A DNA stretch of 64,000 nt from positions 434,001 through 498,000 of the forward strand of contig NZ_JAFCKH010000005.1 in NCBI RefSeq assembly GCF_018130505.1. The letters run 5' to 3'. The stretch is from Bradyrhizobium tropiciagri (GTDB taxonomy: Bacteria; Pseudomonadota; Alphaproteobacteria; Rhizobiales; Xanthobacteraceae). The translations under genes were made by a program, and so were the position numbers. Below the pieces are notes generated by a model. The model ran no database searches and had not been told where the DNA came from. It saw only the letters and a list, made by a program, of their open reading frames with translations. This document shows, in pieces, positions 8,643 through 18,511 of this stretch. Within the stretch, counting starts at the first letter, position 1; each line of letters begins with the position of its first letter.

Positions 8643-10516
8643 CAACTGCGTCCCTGCGCCTTGCGCTGGTCGGTGCGCCGAACACCGGCAAGACCTCGCT
8701 GTTCAACCGGCTGACCGGCAGCACCCAGAAGGTCGCCAACTATCCCGGCGTCACCGTCGAACGCAAATCCGGCAGCTTCGTCACGCCTGAGGGCCGCAGC
8801 GTGACCGTGCTCGATCTGCCCGGCACCTATTCGCTGCGCGGCCGCAGTCCGGACGAGGAGATCACCCGCGACATCGTGCTCGGGCGCTTCAAGGGCGAGG
8901 CGGTGCCCGATCTCGTGCTGTGCGTCGCCGACGCCACCAACCTGCGGCTGACGCTGCGCCTCGTGCTGGAGCTGAAGCGGATCGGCCGGCCGATGCTGCT
9001 GGTGCTCAACATGATCGATATCGCGAGGCGCCGCGGCGTGACGATCGACCTCGAGCGGCTGTCGCAGGAGCTCGGCCTGCCGGTCACGACGGCGGTCGCG
9101 GTGCGCAAGGGCGGCGTCGACGACCTGCTGAAGCGGACCGACGAGATGATGGCCCGCGCCCTGGAGGGGCAGGCCGAAAGTCAGTGGACGGCGCCGTCGA
9201 TCTCCGATCTCAAGGCGGCGCAGCGCGAGGCGGACCGTATCATCGCCGCCTGCGTGACGCTGCCGGCCAAGCCGGACACGCTGACCACCCGGATCGATGC
9301 CGTCGTGCTGCATCCGGTCTGGGGGCTTGCGATCCTGGCGCTGATCCTGTTCGTGATGTTCCAGGCGGTGTTCAGCTGGGCCCAGCCGGCGATGGAGCTG
9401 CTGTCGGACAGCTTCTCCGCGCTCGGGCAGCTGGTACATGACGTGATGCCGGAAAGCTGGAGCCTGCTGCAGAGCTTCCTGCAGAACGGCGTGATCTCCG
9501 GCGTCGGCAGCGTCATCGTGTTCCTGCCGCAGATCATCATCATCTTCCTGTTCATCCTGCTGCTGGAAGATTTCGGCTACATGGCGCGCGCCGCGTTCCT
9601 GATGGACCGCATCATGGGCGGCGCCGGGCTGCACGGCCGCGCCTTCATTCCGCTGCTGTCGAGTTTTGCCTGCGCGATCCCCGGCATCATGTCGACGCGG
9701 GTGATCGACAATCCGCGCGACCGCCTGACCACGATCCTGATCGCGCCGCTGATGACCTGCTCGGCGCGGATTCCGGTCTACACGCTGATCATTTCGGCCT
9801 TCGTGCCGGCGACCAGGCTGGGGGGCTGGGTCAATCTGCAGGGCCTCGTGATGTTCGGGCTTTACGCCGCCGGGATCACCAGCGCGCTGACGGTTTCGGC
9901 GATCGCAAAGTTCTTCCTGTGGCGCGACCATGCGCCGGCGCCGTTCATGCTGGAGCTGCCCGACTACAAGGTGCCGCGGCTGCGCAGCATCGCGATCGGC
10001 GTGTTCACCCGCGCCAAGGCGTTCCTGTACCGCGCCGGCACGACCATCCTGTCGATGATGGTGCTGATCTGGTTCCTGGCCTCGTTCCCGACCGCGCCCG
10101 CCGGCGCCGAGGGTCCGGCGATCAACTACAGCTTCGCGGCGATGATCGGCCACGCGCTCGAGCCGCTGCTGCGGCCGATCGGCTTCAACTGGCAGATCGC
10201 GGTGGCGCTGATCCCGGGCATGGCGGCGCGCGAGGTCGCGGTGGCGGCGCTCGGCACGGTCTATTCGATCGAGGGCGGCAAGGAGGCGGCCGAGCAGATC
10301 GGCCAGGTGCTGGCGCAGAAATGGACGCTGGCGACCGCGCTGTCGCTTTTGGTCTGGTACATCTTCGCCCCGCAATGCGCCTCGACGCTGGCGGTGATCC
10401 GCCGCGAGACCGGCAGCGCGAAGTGGATGGTGGTGACGTTCATGTACATGCTCGCGCTGGCCTATGCCGCGAGCTTCCTGACCTTCAACCTGGCGCGGGC
10501 ACTGGGCATCAACTAG
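8639..10516 (+). CDS. feoB: FeoB, ferrous iron transporter with N-terminal G domain
   Basis: 625 residues. The G domain has G1 GAPNTGKTS at 12-20, the switch region VANYPGVTVE, G3 DLPG at 59-62 and G4 NMID at 124-127. The membrane part has the two gate motifs, including SSFACAIPGIMSTR with its Cys. The protein imports Fe2+ across the inner membrane. It is shorter than the roughly 770-residue E. coli FeoB, with a shorter spacer after the G domain and a short C-terminus, as in many alphaproteobacteria. No feoC is visible downstream. Confidence 0.95.
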   Translation: MTTASLRLALVGAPNTGKTSLFNRLTGSTQKVANYPGVTVERKSGSFVTPEGRSVTVLDLPGTYSLRGRSPDEEITRDIVLGRFKGEAVPDLVLCVADATNLRLTLRLVLELKRIGRPMLLVLNMIDIARRRGVTIDLERLSQELGLPVTTAVAVRKGGVDDLLKRTDEMMARALEGQAESQWTAPSISDLKAAQREADRIIAACVTLPAKPDTLTTRIDAVVLHPVWGLAILALILFVMFQAVFSWAQPAMELLSDSFSALGQLVHDVMPESWSLLQSFLQNGVISGVGSVIVFLPQIIIIFLFILLLEDFGYMARAAFLMDRIMGGAGLHGRAFIPLLSSFACAIPGIMSTRVIDNPRDRLTTILIAPLMTCSARIPVYTLIISAFVPATRLGGWVNLQGLVMFGLYAAGITSALTVSAIAKFFLWRDHAPAPFMLELPDYKVPRLRSIAIGVFTRAKAFLYRAGTTILSMMVLIWFLASFPTAPAGAEGPAINYSFAAMIGHALEPLLRPIGFNWQIAVALIPGMAAREVAVAALGTVYSIEGGKEAAEQIGQVLAQKWTLATALSLLVWYIFAPQCASTLAVIRRETGSAKWMVVTFMYMLALAYAASFLTFNLARALGIN

Positions 10517-10701
10517 GGCGTCCATTTATAAGCGGAGTGTCTGCTGTTGGAGGCCGACCCTCGGAGGAGTACGCCCCGCTAGCTGGGCTGCGGCGTTCCG
10601 GTCCGAAGCCTCGGGGTGCAACCAGCCCGGTGAACAGGTAGAGTTCGAGCGCGCGCGTGACGCGCGCCGGCGTCTCCGCTGGTTCCCTGCGAGACCATGC
10701 A

Positions 10702-13452
10702 ATGTCCACGTTTCGCCTCGAACGGGTATTTTCGCCGCGGAGCGTCGCTGTCGTGGGCGGCAGTTCACGCCCGTCCTCGCTGGGCGCGGCGGTGCTGCGG
10801 AACATCAAGGCGAGCGGCTTCACCGGCCGCATCGCGGTCGTCAATCAGCACTATCCCGAGGTCGATGGCGAGCCGGCCGTTCCGGATCTGAAGTCGCTGT
10901 CGTTCGTTCCGGATCTGATCGTCATCAGCGCCCCGGCGGTTGCGGTCCCGGAGATCGTCGCGGAGGCTGCTTCGGCCGGCGTTGGCGGCGCCGTGATCCT
11001 GGCGGCCGGGCTCGGTCACGGTGCGGATTCGCTCGCCGATGCCGCCGGGCAAGCAGCGCGCCGGCATGGCATGCGCCTGGTCGGGCCCAACAGCATCGGT
11101 CTGATGATGCCGCATGCGAAGCTCAACGCGAGTTTTGCGGCGCATCACCCGGCCGACGGACACGTCGGCTTGATCTCGCAGTCCGGCGCCATCGCGGCCG
11201 CCATGATCGAGTGGGCCGCCGAGCGACGGCTCGGCTTCTCCGGCATCGTGTCGATCGGCGACCAGCTCGACGTCGATGTCGCCGACCTGCTCGATTATTT
11301 CGCGCTGGATGAGCACACCAGCGCGATCCTGATCTACCTCGAAGCGATTAAGGATGCGCGCAAGTTCATGTCGGCGGCACGCGCCGCAGCGCGGCTGAAG
11401 CCGGTGATCGTCGTCAAGTCCGGGCGGATGGCGCAGGGCGCAAAGGCGGCCACGACCCACACCGGCGCGCTGGCGGGCTCCGATGCCGTCTATGACGCCG
11501 CCTTCCGCCGGGCCGGCATGCTGCGTGTGTATGACCTGCGTCAGCTGTTCGATTGCGCCGAGCTGCTCGGCCGTGGCTTCGTCCCGCGCGGCAACCGGCT
11601 GGCGATTCTGACCAATGGCGGCGGGCTCGGCATTCTCGCAACCGATCGGCTGGCTGAGCTTGGCGGTGTACCGGCGACGTTGACCGCGGAGACGATCGCC
11701 GGGCTCGACAAGGTGCTGCCGCAGAACTGGTCGCGGGCCAATCCGGTCGACATCTCGGGCGACGCCGATGCCGCCCGATATGTGTCCGCGCTCAATGCCT
11801 TGCTCAAGGATGCGAACAGCGACGCGGTCCTGGTCATGAACGTGCAGACGGCGATGGCGCCGGCAGAGGGGATTGCAGAGGCGGTCGCGCAGTGTGTTAT
11901 CGACCGCAGGTCGAAGCGCAGTGCCATCGCAGCGCTGGTGCTTGCGGCGTGGGCGGGCGCCGACGAGCGCACCGGACGAACCTTCGAATCGGCCCGCATC
12001 CCGCATTTTCCGACCGAGGACGATGCGGTCCGCGCCTTCATGTATCTGGTGCGGTACCGCGAAGCCTCGACGGCGCTTGCCGCAACCCCGCCAGGCATTG
12101 CGTCGGTATTCACGCCGGAGACGGCCGCGGCCCGGCACGTGGTCGTGAGCGCATTGTTGGAGGGACGGGCGTGGCTCGACCCTTCCGAGATCGTCGCCCT
12201 GTTCGACGCCTACCGCATCCCGATTGTGCCGACCGTTGCCGCTGACGATGCGGAGGACGCCGCAGTGAAGGCGGCGCCGTTCCTCGCAGAGGGTCATGCC
12301 GTCGCGGTGAAGGTGTTCTCGCGCGACATCAGGCACGCGGCCGATGTCGGCGGCGTGATCCTCGATCTGCACACCAAAGACAGCGTCGTCGACGCGGTCA
12401 GGACCGTCCTCGATCGGGCACGGCACGCGCGGCCGGATGCCGGTCTGCAGGGCGTGACGATCCAGCCGATGATCGTGCGGCGCGCGGCGCGCGAACTGAT
12501 TCTCGGCATCGCCGACGATCCGACCTTCGGTCCGGTGATCGTGTTCGGCCGCGGTGGCTCCGCGGTCGAGGTGATCAACGACCGGGCGCTGGCGCTGCCG
12601 CCGCTCGACATGAACCTCGCCCGCGATCTGGTCGGGCGCACCCGGGTCTCGCGGCTGCTCGGCGGCTATCGCGATGTGCCCGCGGTCCCGGTCGACCTCG
12701 TGCCGCTCACGCTCGTCAAATTGGCACAGATGGCGGCCGACATTCCCGAGGTCGCCGAGCTCGATATCAATCCGATGCTCGCGGACGACACCGGCGTGCT
12801 CGTGCTCGACGCCCGGGTGGCGATCCGCAAGCCTGTGCGGCTGTTCGCCGGTCAGACACGGCTCGCCGTCCGGCCGTATCCGTCACAATGGGAGGGCGAA
12901 CTTTCGTTGCGCGACGGATCGCGCGTCGTGGTACGGCCGATGCGCCCCGAGGACGAACCGATGGTCGATGGCTTCTTCCGGCGCGTCACCGCCGAAGACC
13001 TCCGCCTGCGATTCTTCCATGCGATGAAGGAATTCTCGCATTCGTTCATCGCCCGCCTGACCCAGCTCGACTATGCGCGCGCGATGGCCTTCGTGGCGCT
13101 GGATCCGAACTCCGGCGAGATGAGAGGCGCGGTCCGATTGCATTCGGACTCGCTGTACGAGAACGCCGAATACGCGATCCTGCTGCAGTCCGATCTCAAG
13201 GGCAAAGGACTCGGATGGGCGCTGATGCAGCTTCTGATCCATTACGCGCGGTCGGAAGGCTTGAAGCGCCTGTCCGGCCAGGTGCTGTCCGAGAACACCA
13301 CGATGCTCGGAATGTGCCGCGATCTCGGATTCACCGTCGCGATGGATCCGGACGATCACAGCATTGTCGACGTGGTGCTTGACCTCGATCGAACCGCCGT
13401 CGATGCTATCGGGTCGGATATCCTGATCCGACCCATTGCGGCCGGCCGCTGA
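10702..13452 (+). CDS. ADP-forming acyl-CoA synthetase fused to a GNAT acetyltransferase (Pat-like)
   Basis: About 916 residues from ATG 10702 (MSTFRLERVF); an in-frame start at 10657 is possible. Domains in order: CoA-binding (VAVVGGSSRP near residue 17); succinyl-CoA ligase-like with the conserved His in THTGALAGSD; ATP-grasp (about 490-710); and a C-terminal GNAT domain (about 745-900, with the acetyl-CoA loop around SDLKGKGLGWALMQ). The architecture matches Pat/YfiQ lysine acetyltransferases, which inactivate acetyl-CoA synthetase, and related acetate-CoA ligases. Whether the ligase half is active cannot be decided here. It is monocistronic and faces the sdh operon. Confidence 0.88.
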   Translation: MSTFRLERVFSPRSVAVVGGSSRPSSLGAAVLRNIKASGFTGRIAVVNQHYPEVDGEPAVPDLKSLSFVPDLIVISAPAVAVPEIVAEAASAGVGGAVILAAGLGHGADSLADAAGQAARRHGMRLVGPNSIGLMMPHAKLNASFAAHHPADGHVGLISQSGAIAAAMIEWAAERRLGFSGIVSIGDQLDVDVADLLDYFALDEHTSAILIYLEAIKDARKFMSAARAAARLKPVIVVKSGRMAQGAKAATTHTGALAGSDAVYDAAFRRAGMLRVYDLRQLFDCAELLGRGFVPRGNRLAILTNGGGLGILATDRLAELGGVPATLTAETIAGLDKVLPQNWSRANPVDISGDADAARYVSALNALLKDANSDAVLVMNVQTAMAPAEGIAEAVAQCVIDRRSKRSAIAALVLAAWAGADERTGRTFESARIPHFPTEDDAVRAFMYLVRYREASTALAATPPGIASVFTPETAAARHVVVSALLEGRAWLDPSEIVALFDAYRIPIVPTVAADDAEDAAVKAAPFLAEGHAVAVKVFSRDIRHAADVGGVILDLHTKDSVVDAVRTVLDRARHARPDAGLQGVTIQPMIVRRAARELILGIADDPTFGPVIVFGRGGSAVEVINDRALALPPLDMNLARDLVGRTRVSRLLGGYRDVPAVPVDLVPLTLVKLAQMAADIPEVAELDINPMLADDTGVLVLDARVAIRKPVRLFAGQTRLAVRPYPSQWEGELSLRDGSRVVVRPMRPEDEPMVDGFFRRVTAEDLRLRFFHAMKEFSHSFIARLTQLDYARAMAFVALDPNSGEMRGAVRLHSDSLYENAEYAILLQSDLKGKGLGWALMQLLIHYARSEGLKRLSGQVLSENTTMLGMCRDLGFTVAMDPDDHSIVDVVLDLDRTAVDAIGSDILIRPIAAGR

Positions 13453-13480
13453 TAGCCAGCGCTGGCTTGGCTGCGCCGGT

Positions 13481-14266
13481 TCAGATCTGCCGTTCGACCA
13501 TCTTGAGCTTGAGCTCGGCGATCGCTTCCGACGGGTTGAGGCCCTTCGGGCACGCCTTGGCGCAGTTCATGATGGTGTGGCAGCGGTAGAGGCGGAACGG
13601 GTCCTCGAGATTGTCGAGCCGCTCGCCGGTCGCTTCGTCGCGGCTGTCGGTGACCCAGCGGGTCGCCTGCAGCAGCGCGGCGGGGCCGAGGAAGCGTTCA
13701 CTGTTCCACCAGTAGCTCGGGCACGAGGTAGAGCAGCAGGCGCACAGGATGCACTCGTAGAGACCATCGAGCTTCTCGCGGTCCTCGTGGCTCTGCCGCC
13801 ATTCCTTCTGCGGGGTCGGCGTCGTGGTCTTCAGCCACGGCTCGATCGAGGCGTACTGGGCGTAGAAATTGGTCAGGTCGGGGACGAGGTCCTTCACGAC
13901 AGGCTGATGCGGCAGCGGATTGACCTTCACCGCGCCGCCATGGGCGACGTCGTGCATCGACTTGGTGCAGGCCAGCGTGTTCTGGCCGTCGATGTTCATC
14001 GCGCAGGAGCCGCAGACGCCTTCGCGGCAGGAGCGGCGGAAGGTCAGCGTCGGGTCGATGTGGTTCTTGATCCAGATCAGGCCGTCGAGCACCATCGGGC
14101 CGCAGTCGTGGACGTCGACATGATAGGTGTCGACGCTCGGATTCTTGCCGTCATCCGGGTTCCAGCGATACACCCGGAATTCGCGCGTCTCGGTGGCGCC
14201 GGCCGGCTTCGGCCAGGTCTTGCCGCCGCTGATCCTCGAATTCTTCGGAAGTGCGAATTCAACCAT
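13481..14266 (-). CDS. sdhB: Succinate dehydrogenase iron-sulfur subunit
   Basis: 261 residues, the usual length. The [2Fe-2S] ligands are Cys80, 85, 88 and 100 ([10 protein letters not shown]). The [4Fe-4S] and [3Fe-4S] ligands lie in [16 protein letters not shown] (about 172-182) and [14 protein letters not shown] (229-239). It passes electrons from SdhA FAD to quinone in complex II of the TCA cycle and respiratory chain. It is the last gene of sdhCDAB, separated from sdhA by 111 bp that hold a palindromic repeat. Confidence 0.97.
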   Translation of the reverse strand: MVEFALPKNSRISGGKTWPKPAGATETREFRVYRWNPDDGKNPSVDTYHVDVHDCGPMVLDGLIWIKNHIDPTLTFRRSCREGVCGSCAMNIDGQNTLACTKSMHDVAHGGAVKVNPLPHQPVVKDLVPDLTNFYAQYASIEPWLKTTTPTPQKEWRQSHEDREKLDGLYECILCACCSTSCPSYWWNSERFLGPAALLQATRWVTDSRDEATGERLDNLEDPFRLYRCHTIMNCAKACPKGLNPSEAIAELKLKMVERQI

Positions 14267-14280
14267 CTCTCTAACCTTTC

Positions 14281-14361
14281 GTCATTCCGGGGCGATGCGT
14301 CAGCATCGAACCCGGAATCTCGAGATTCCGGGTCTGGTCCTGCGGACCATCCCGGAATGAC
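14281..14361. repeat. Palindromic intergenic repeat, family B, inside the sdh operon
   Basis: The element begins GTCATTCCGGGG and ends CCCCGGAATGAC-like (CCCGGAATGAC), with an inner palindrome CCCGGAATCTCGAGATTCCG. A longer copy with the same ends and the same inner core is at 29918-30019. It fills most of the gap between sdhA and sdhB. It could form an mRNA hairpin that changes the amount of sdhB relative to sdhA. Confidence 0.85.
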
Positions 14362-14377
14362 GGGCTGCAGTCCTCGC

Positions 14378-16219
14378 TCAGTAGACCCGCGCCTTCGGCG
14401 GGATGTACTGCACGTCGTTGGTCATCGTGTAGCTGTGCACCGGGCGGTAATCGATCGCGGTCTTGCCGGCCGGATCGATCCACGTCAGCGTGTGCTTCAT
14501 CCAGTTCTTGTCGTCGCGGTCCGGGAAATCCTCGCGCGCATGTGCGCCGCGGCTTTCGGTGCGGTTGGCGGCCGAGTCCATCGTCACCACCGCCTGCACG
14601 ATCAGATTGTCGAATTCCAGCGTCTCGATCAGATCGGAATTCCACACCAGCGAGCGGTCCGACACCGAGATGTCGCCGACGCCGCCATGGACCTTGTGGA
14701 TCAGGTTCTGGCCTTCGTTCAACACCTCGCCGGTGCGGAACACCGCGCAATTGTTCTGCATCACATGCTGCATGCTGTCGCGCAGCTTGGCGGTCGGGGT
14801 GCCTCCGGAGGCATGGCGGAAGTGATCGAGCCGGCCGAGCGCGAGGTCGGAGGAATCCTTCGGCAGCTCCGGCTGCTTGGCATTGGCGGTGAGCTTCTCG
14901 GCGAGCCGCAGCGCGGCGGCGCGGCCGAACACGACGAGATCGATCAGCGAGTTGGAGCCGAGGCGGTTGGCGCCGTGCACCGAGACGCAGGCCGCCTCGC
15001 CGATCGCCATCAGCCCCGGCACCACCGAATTGTCGTCGCCGTTGCGCTTGGTCAGCACCTCGGCGTGATAGTTCGTGGCGATGCCGCCCATGTTGTAGTG
15101 AACGGTCGGCACGATCGGGATCGGCTCGCGGGTAACGTCGACATTGGCGAAGATCTTGGCCGATTCGGAGATGCCCGGCAGCCGCTCGTGCAGCACCTTC
15201 GGATCGAGGTGGTCGAGGTGCAGGAAGATGTGATCCTTCTTCTTGCCGACGCCGCGGCCTTCGCGGATCTCGATCGTCATCGCGCGCGAGACGACGTCGC
15301 GCGAGGCGAGATCCTTGGCGGACGGTGCGTAGCGCTCCATGAAGCGCTCGCCTTCGGAGTTGACGAGATAGCCGCCTTCACCGCGGGCGCCCTCGGTGAC
15401 GAGGCAGCCCGAGCCGTAGATGCCGGTCGGATGGAACTGGACGAACTCCATGTCCTGCAGCGGCAGGCCGGCGCGCAGCACCATGCCGCCGCCGTCGCCG
15501 GTGCAGGTGTGCGCCGAGGTGCAGGAGGCGTAGGCGCGGCCGTAGCCGCCGGTCGCCAGGATCGTGGTCTGGGCGCGGAAGCGGTGCAGCGTGCCGTCAT
15601 CGAGCTTGAGCGCGATCACGCCGCGGCAGACGCCCTGGTCGTCCATGATCAGGTCGATGGCGAAGAATTCGATGAAGAACTCGGCCGAGTGGCGCAGCGA
15701 CTGGCCGTACATCGTGTGCAGCATGGCATGGCCGGTGCGGTCGGCGGCGGCGCAGGTGCGCTGCGCCTGGCTCTTGCCGAAGTCGATGGTCATGCCGCCG
15801 AACGGGCGCTGGTAGATCTTGCCGTCCTCGGTGCGTGAGAACGGAACGCCCCAATGCTCGAGCTCGTAGACCGCGTCAGGCGCGTTGCGCACCATGTATT
15901 CGATCGCGTCCTGGTCGCCGAGCCAGTCCGACCCCTTGACGGTGTCGTACATGTGCCAGCGCCAGTCGTCCTGATGCATGTTGCCGAGCGAGGCTGAGAT
16001 GCCGCCCTGCGCCGCCACGGTGTGCGAGCGGGTCGGGAACACCTTGGTGATGCAGGCGGTGCGCAGGCCGGCTTCCGAGCAGCCGACCACGGCGCGCAGG
16101 CCGGCGCCGCCGGCGCCGACCACGACGACGTCGTAGGTGTGGTCGGTGATCGGGTATGCCTTGCCATTCGTGGCCGGGCCACTGCCGTTGGTGGCCTTGC
16201 CGTTACCTTCAGCGGCCAT
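14378..16219 (-). CDS. sdhA: Succinate dehydrogenase flavoprotein subunit
   Basis: 613 residues. The N-terminus carries an extra Gly/Asn/Thr-rich tail (about 20 residues) before the FAD-binding dinucleotide fold [13 protein letters not shown]. His66 in [10 protein letters not shown] is the expected covalent FAD attachment site. Other SdhA motifs include the HPTGIYGSG active-site region and ANRLGSNSL. It oxidises succinate to fumarate. It starts 3 bp after sdhD. Confidence 0.97.
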   Translation of the reverse strand: MAAEGNGKATNGSGPATNGKAYPITDHTYDVVVVGAGGAGLRAVVGCSEAGLRTACITKVFPTRSHTVAAQGGISASLGNMHQDDWRWHMYDTVKGSDWLGDQDAIEYMVRNAPDAVYELEHWGVPFSRTEDGKIYQRPFGGMTIDFGKSQAQRTCAAADRTGHAMLHTMYGQSLRHSAEFFIEFFAIDLIMDDQGVCRGVIALKLDDGTLHRFRAQTTILATGGYGRAYASCTSAHTCTGDGGGMVLRAGLPLQDMEFVQFHPTGIYGSGCLVTEGARGEGGYLVNSEGERFMERYAPSAKDLASRDVVSRAMTIEIREGRGVGKKKDHIFLHLDHLDPKVLHERLPGISESAKIFANVDVTREPIPIVPTVHYNMGGIATNYHAEVLTKRNGDDNSVVPGLMAIGEAACVSVHGANRLGSNSLIDLVVFGRAAALRLAEKLTANAKQPELPKDSSDLALGRLDHFRHASGGTPTAKLRDSMQHVMQNNCAVFRTGEVLNEGQNLIHKVHGGVGDISVSDRSLVWNSDLIETLEFDNLIVQAVVTMDSAANRTESRGAHAREDFPDRDDKNWMKHTLTWIDPAGKTAIDYRPVHSYTMTNDVQYIPPKARVY

Positions 16220-16222
16220 GGG

Positions 16223-16615
16223 TTAAACTCCCGACGACAATTTGAGGATTGCATAGATCGAGGCCAGCGCGACCGCGATGCAGAAGAAGTTGTTGGCCAT
16301 GACGCTGGCGAGCTTCAGCTTCTCGTTGTGGATGTAGTCCTCGATCACGACCTGCATGCCGATCTTCATGTGCCAGGTGCTGGCGACGATGAAGAGCAGC
16401 AGGATGATGGCGATCGGGATCGAGCCGAGGATCTGCGCCGCGCCGGCGTGATTGCGGCCGAGCAGCATGATCACCACGACGATCACGGGCACGATCAGCA
16501 GCACCATCGCGACCGCGGTGAGGCGCTGCCGCCAGAAATCCTTGGTGCCGGAATGCGAGGAACCGAGATTGCGGACGCGCGCCAGCGGCGTGCGCATCGA
16601 GGACGGGCCGCTCAT
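16223..16615 (-). CDS. sdhD: Succinate dehydrogenase membrane anchor subunit D
   Basis: 130 residues with three hydrophobic helices. The N-terminal part RNLGSSHSGTKDFWRQRLTA is typical of alphaproteobacterial SdhD, and STWHMKIGMQVVIEDY carries the candidate heme and quinone-side residues. It anchors SdhAB to the inner membrane with SdhC. It overlaps sdhC by 4 bp (ATGA) and ends just before sdhA. Confidence 0.93.
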   Translation of the reverse strand: MSGPSSMRTPLARVRNLGSSHSGTKDFWRQRLTAVAMVLLIVPVIVVVIMLLGRNHAGAAQILGSIPIAIILLLFIVASTWHMKIGMQVVIEDYIHNEKLKLASVMANNFFCIAVALASIYAILKLSSGV

Positions 16616-17010
16616 CGTCCACCTCCAACGGCGTAGGCAATAATCCAGACCAGCACCGTGGCCGAGATGCCGGCGATCAGCGCGCCCCAGGTCAGGGCCT
16701 CGCGCTCATTGGCCTTGAAGCCGTAGCCGAGATCCCAGATCAGATGGCGGATGCCGCTGAACAGATGATGCATCAGCGACCACGTGTAGCCGAAGACGAT
16801 CAGCTTGCCGATCAGGCTGCCGGTGAACGCCTGCACGTTGGCGTAGGCGGTGGGGCCGGAGGCGGCGGCGATCAGCCACCAGGCGAGCAGCAACGTGCCG
16901 AAATACAGCGCGATGCCGGTGGCGCGGTGGACGATGGACAGCGCCATCGTCAGCGTCCACCGATAGGTCTGCAAATGGGGCGAAAGGGGTCGTTCGATCC
17001 TGGCGGTCAT
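16612..17010 (-). CDS. sdhC: Succinate dehydrogenase cytochrome b556 subunit
   Basis: 132 residues. The N-terminal motif RPLSPHLQTYRW and the conserved SIVHRATG are typical of SdhC. The segment SLMHHLFSGIRHL (His81, His82, His89) contains the heme b ligand. It has three transmembrane helices. It is the first gene of the operon and starts 54 bp downstream of a candidate Irr-type box. Confidence 0.95.
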   Translation of the reverse strand: MTARIERPLSPHLQTYRWTLTMALSIVHRATGIALYFGTLLLAWWLIAAASGPTAYANVQAFTGSLIGKLIVFGYTWSLMHHLFSGIRHLIWDLGYGFKANEREALTWGALIAGISATVLVWIIAYAVGGGR

Positions 17011-17063
17011 CGGCGGGCTTTATGTTGTGTGGGACCGCGGCCGGCCCATCGGGGAACGCGGTA

Positions 17064-17076
17064 GACGAATTCTATT
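17064..17076 (-). promoter_or_regulatory. Candidate Irr box (ICE-like) upstream of sdhCDAB
   Basis: The sequence TAGAC-GAA-TTCTA differs by one base from a perfect TAGAA-N3-TTCTA inverted repeat, the core of the alphaproteobacterial Irr box as I recall it. It ends 54 bp upstream of the sdhC ATG, in a promoter-proximal place. SDH is iron- and heme-rich, so iron control would be logical, but binding is inferred only. Confidence 0.42.
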
Positions 17077-17220
17077 TACGGAGTCGGACCCCGCCGCGCA
17101 ACGGCCAATTAGCCTTCGTTCGAACCGAAGTTCATTGTTAGCGCAGCCGAATTCTGGTTGATCCGCAGTCTGGTATACCGGATGCCATGCTCGGTGAACT
17201 ATGAACTGAACTAAAAATCA

Positions 17221-18159
17221 TTAGTTGGAGGAGACGCTTTCCCGACCTGTCGGCGACCCGCGGAACGTGTCGATCCGGCGCCAGCGTTCCACCAGATAAT
17301 CGGCGAATGCCCTGATCTTAGGCGATGCCAGGCGCGACGGCTGGAAGGTCAGATGCAGCGGTGTCGGTGCCGGTTCGTGGCCGATCAAGAGGCGCCGCAG
17401 CCGGCCCGCGGCGAGGTCCGCCTCGACCTGCCAGGACGGCGCACGGACGATGCCGACGCTGTCCCTTGCCGCGGCGACCAACGCGTCGAGGCTATTCATC
17501 CAGAGCCGACCGGATATGCGGAATTTGCGGCCCGTCTCGCTGCCGTCGGCAAAGCGCCACTCGGCGCTGCCGGGTGCATCCGAGAACACCAGGCAGTCGT
17601 GCGCCGATAGATCATGTGGCGTTTGCGGTTCGCCGCGTCGCGCCAGATAGTCCGGTGAAGCACATGTGATCATGCGGATGTCGGCAAGGCGTCGCGCGAT
17701 GAGCTGCGAATCGCGCAGGCGGCCGATCCGGATCGCGAGATGGATGTCCTCCTCGTCCATGTCGACGGCGCGATCGACCAGCAGAAGATCGACGGAAAGC
17801 GCCGGATAGCTATGCAGGAAGTCGGCCAGCTGAGGGGCGATCACTAGCCGCCCGATCAGGCTCGGCGAGCTCACGCGGATCCGTCCCGACGGTTGCCGCG
17901 GATCGCGTGCCAGTGCGGCTTCGATCTCCTTCACCTCGCCGATGATCGATTTCGCGCGCTCGTAGAGCAGGCGGCCGTCGTCGGTCAGCGCGAGCTGACG
18001 GGTCGTCCGCAGCAGCAGCGGCGTGCCGAAATGCTGCTCCAGTGCCGAAATCTGCCGGCTGACCGAGGTCAGCGAACCCTGCATCGACCGCGCGGCCGCC
18101 GACAGGCTGCCGGCCTCGACCACCCGCACGAAGGTCGACATGGCGGCGAGTTGATCCAT
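17221..18159 (-). CDS. LysR family transcriptional regulator
   Basis: 312 residues from ATG 18159 (MDQLAAMSTFVRVVEAG); the longer frame upstream lacks a typical N-terminus. The winged helix-turn-helix is at about 1-60 (GSLSAAARSM, SVSRQISALEQHFG, LLLRTTRQLALTDDG). The LysR substrate-binding domain follows. It belongs to the subgroup with N-terminal MDxLAAMxxFVRV. It is divergent from the small membrane protein and the TauE/SafE permease, which are its likeliest targets. Confidence 0.92.
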   Translation of the reverse strand: MDQLAAMSTFVRVVEAGSLSAAARSMQGSLTSVSRQISALEQHFGTPLLLRTTRQLALTDDGRLLYERAKSIIGEVKEIEAALARDPRQPSGRIRVSSPSLIGRLVIAPQLADFLHSYPALSVDLLLVDRAVDMDEEDIHLAIRIGRLRDSQLIARRLADIRMITCASPDYLARRGEPQTPHDLSAHDCLVFSDAPGSAEWRFADGSETGRKFRISGRLWMNSLDALVAAARDSVGIVRAPSWQVEADLAAGRLRRLLIGHEPAPTPLHLTFQPSRLASPKIRAFADYLVERWRRIDTFRGSPTGRESVSSN

Positions 18160-18265
18160 GGGACCATCCTTCCGCTTACCGCAAGAGACTCTATCGAGCG
18201 GGAGTAATACTCCCGCATTCCAGAAGGGTCTAGTTTGCTGGTCCAAAGACCTGAGGAGCCCCGGC

Positions 18266-18511
18266 ATGGCCTCGATGTCCAGTCACCCCAACTGCGTCAA
18301 GCGCTGCCGCACCAACGCCGACGAGCAGGCAAACCTGCTTGTGTTTTGTTGCCTCGGGTTGCTAATCGACGTCGTGGCGCTGCTGACGCAGCGCTCGGCG
18401 CTCGTGGCTTTCCTCAGCTTTGCGTTGATCGCGGCCGCCGCTCCCGTGGCGGCGATGGTCGCGGTGTGGCTGGCCGATCACGCCGATGCAGACAGGGGCG
18501 GGAATGAATGA
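18266..18511 (+). CDS. Small two-helix membrane protein
   Basis: About 81 residues from ATG 18266. The N-terminus carries two Cys (HPNCVKRCRTNADEQ). Two hydrophobic segments follow (LLVFCCLGLLIDVVALL and ALVAFLSFALIAAAAPVAAM) and the tail is acidic. I do not recognise a family. It overlaps the TauE/SafE gene by 4 bp (ATGA), so it is probably made together with that permease and may be a subunit or regulator of it (inference). Confidence 0.6.
   Translation: MASMSSHPNCVKRCRTNADEQANLLVFCCLGLLIDVVALLTQRSALVAFLSFALIAAAAPVAAMVAVWLADHADADRGGNE

Noticed and set aside
8228-10525. 765-codon minus-strand frame opposite feoB
   Set aside because: Composition (Arg, Gln, His, Ala) is that of an antisense shadow; feoB is certain.
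10509-10844. Minus-strand frame of 111 codons between feoB and the Pat-like gene
   Set aside because: Overlaps both gene ends and has no recognisable feature or ribosome site.
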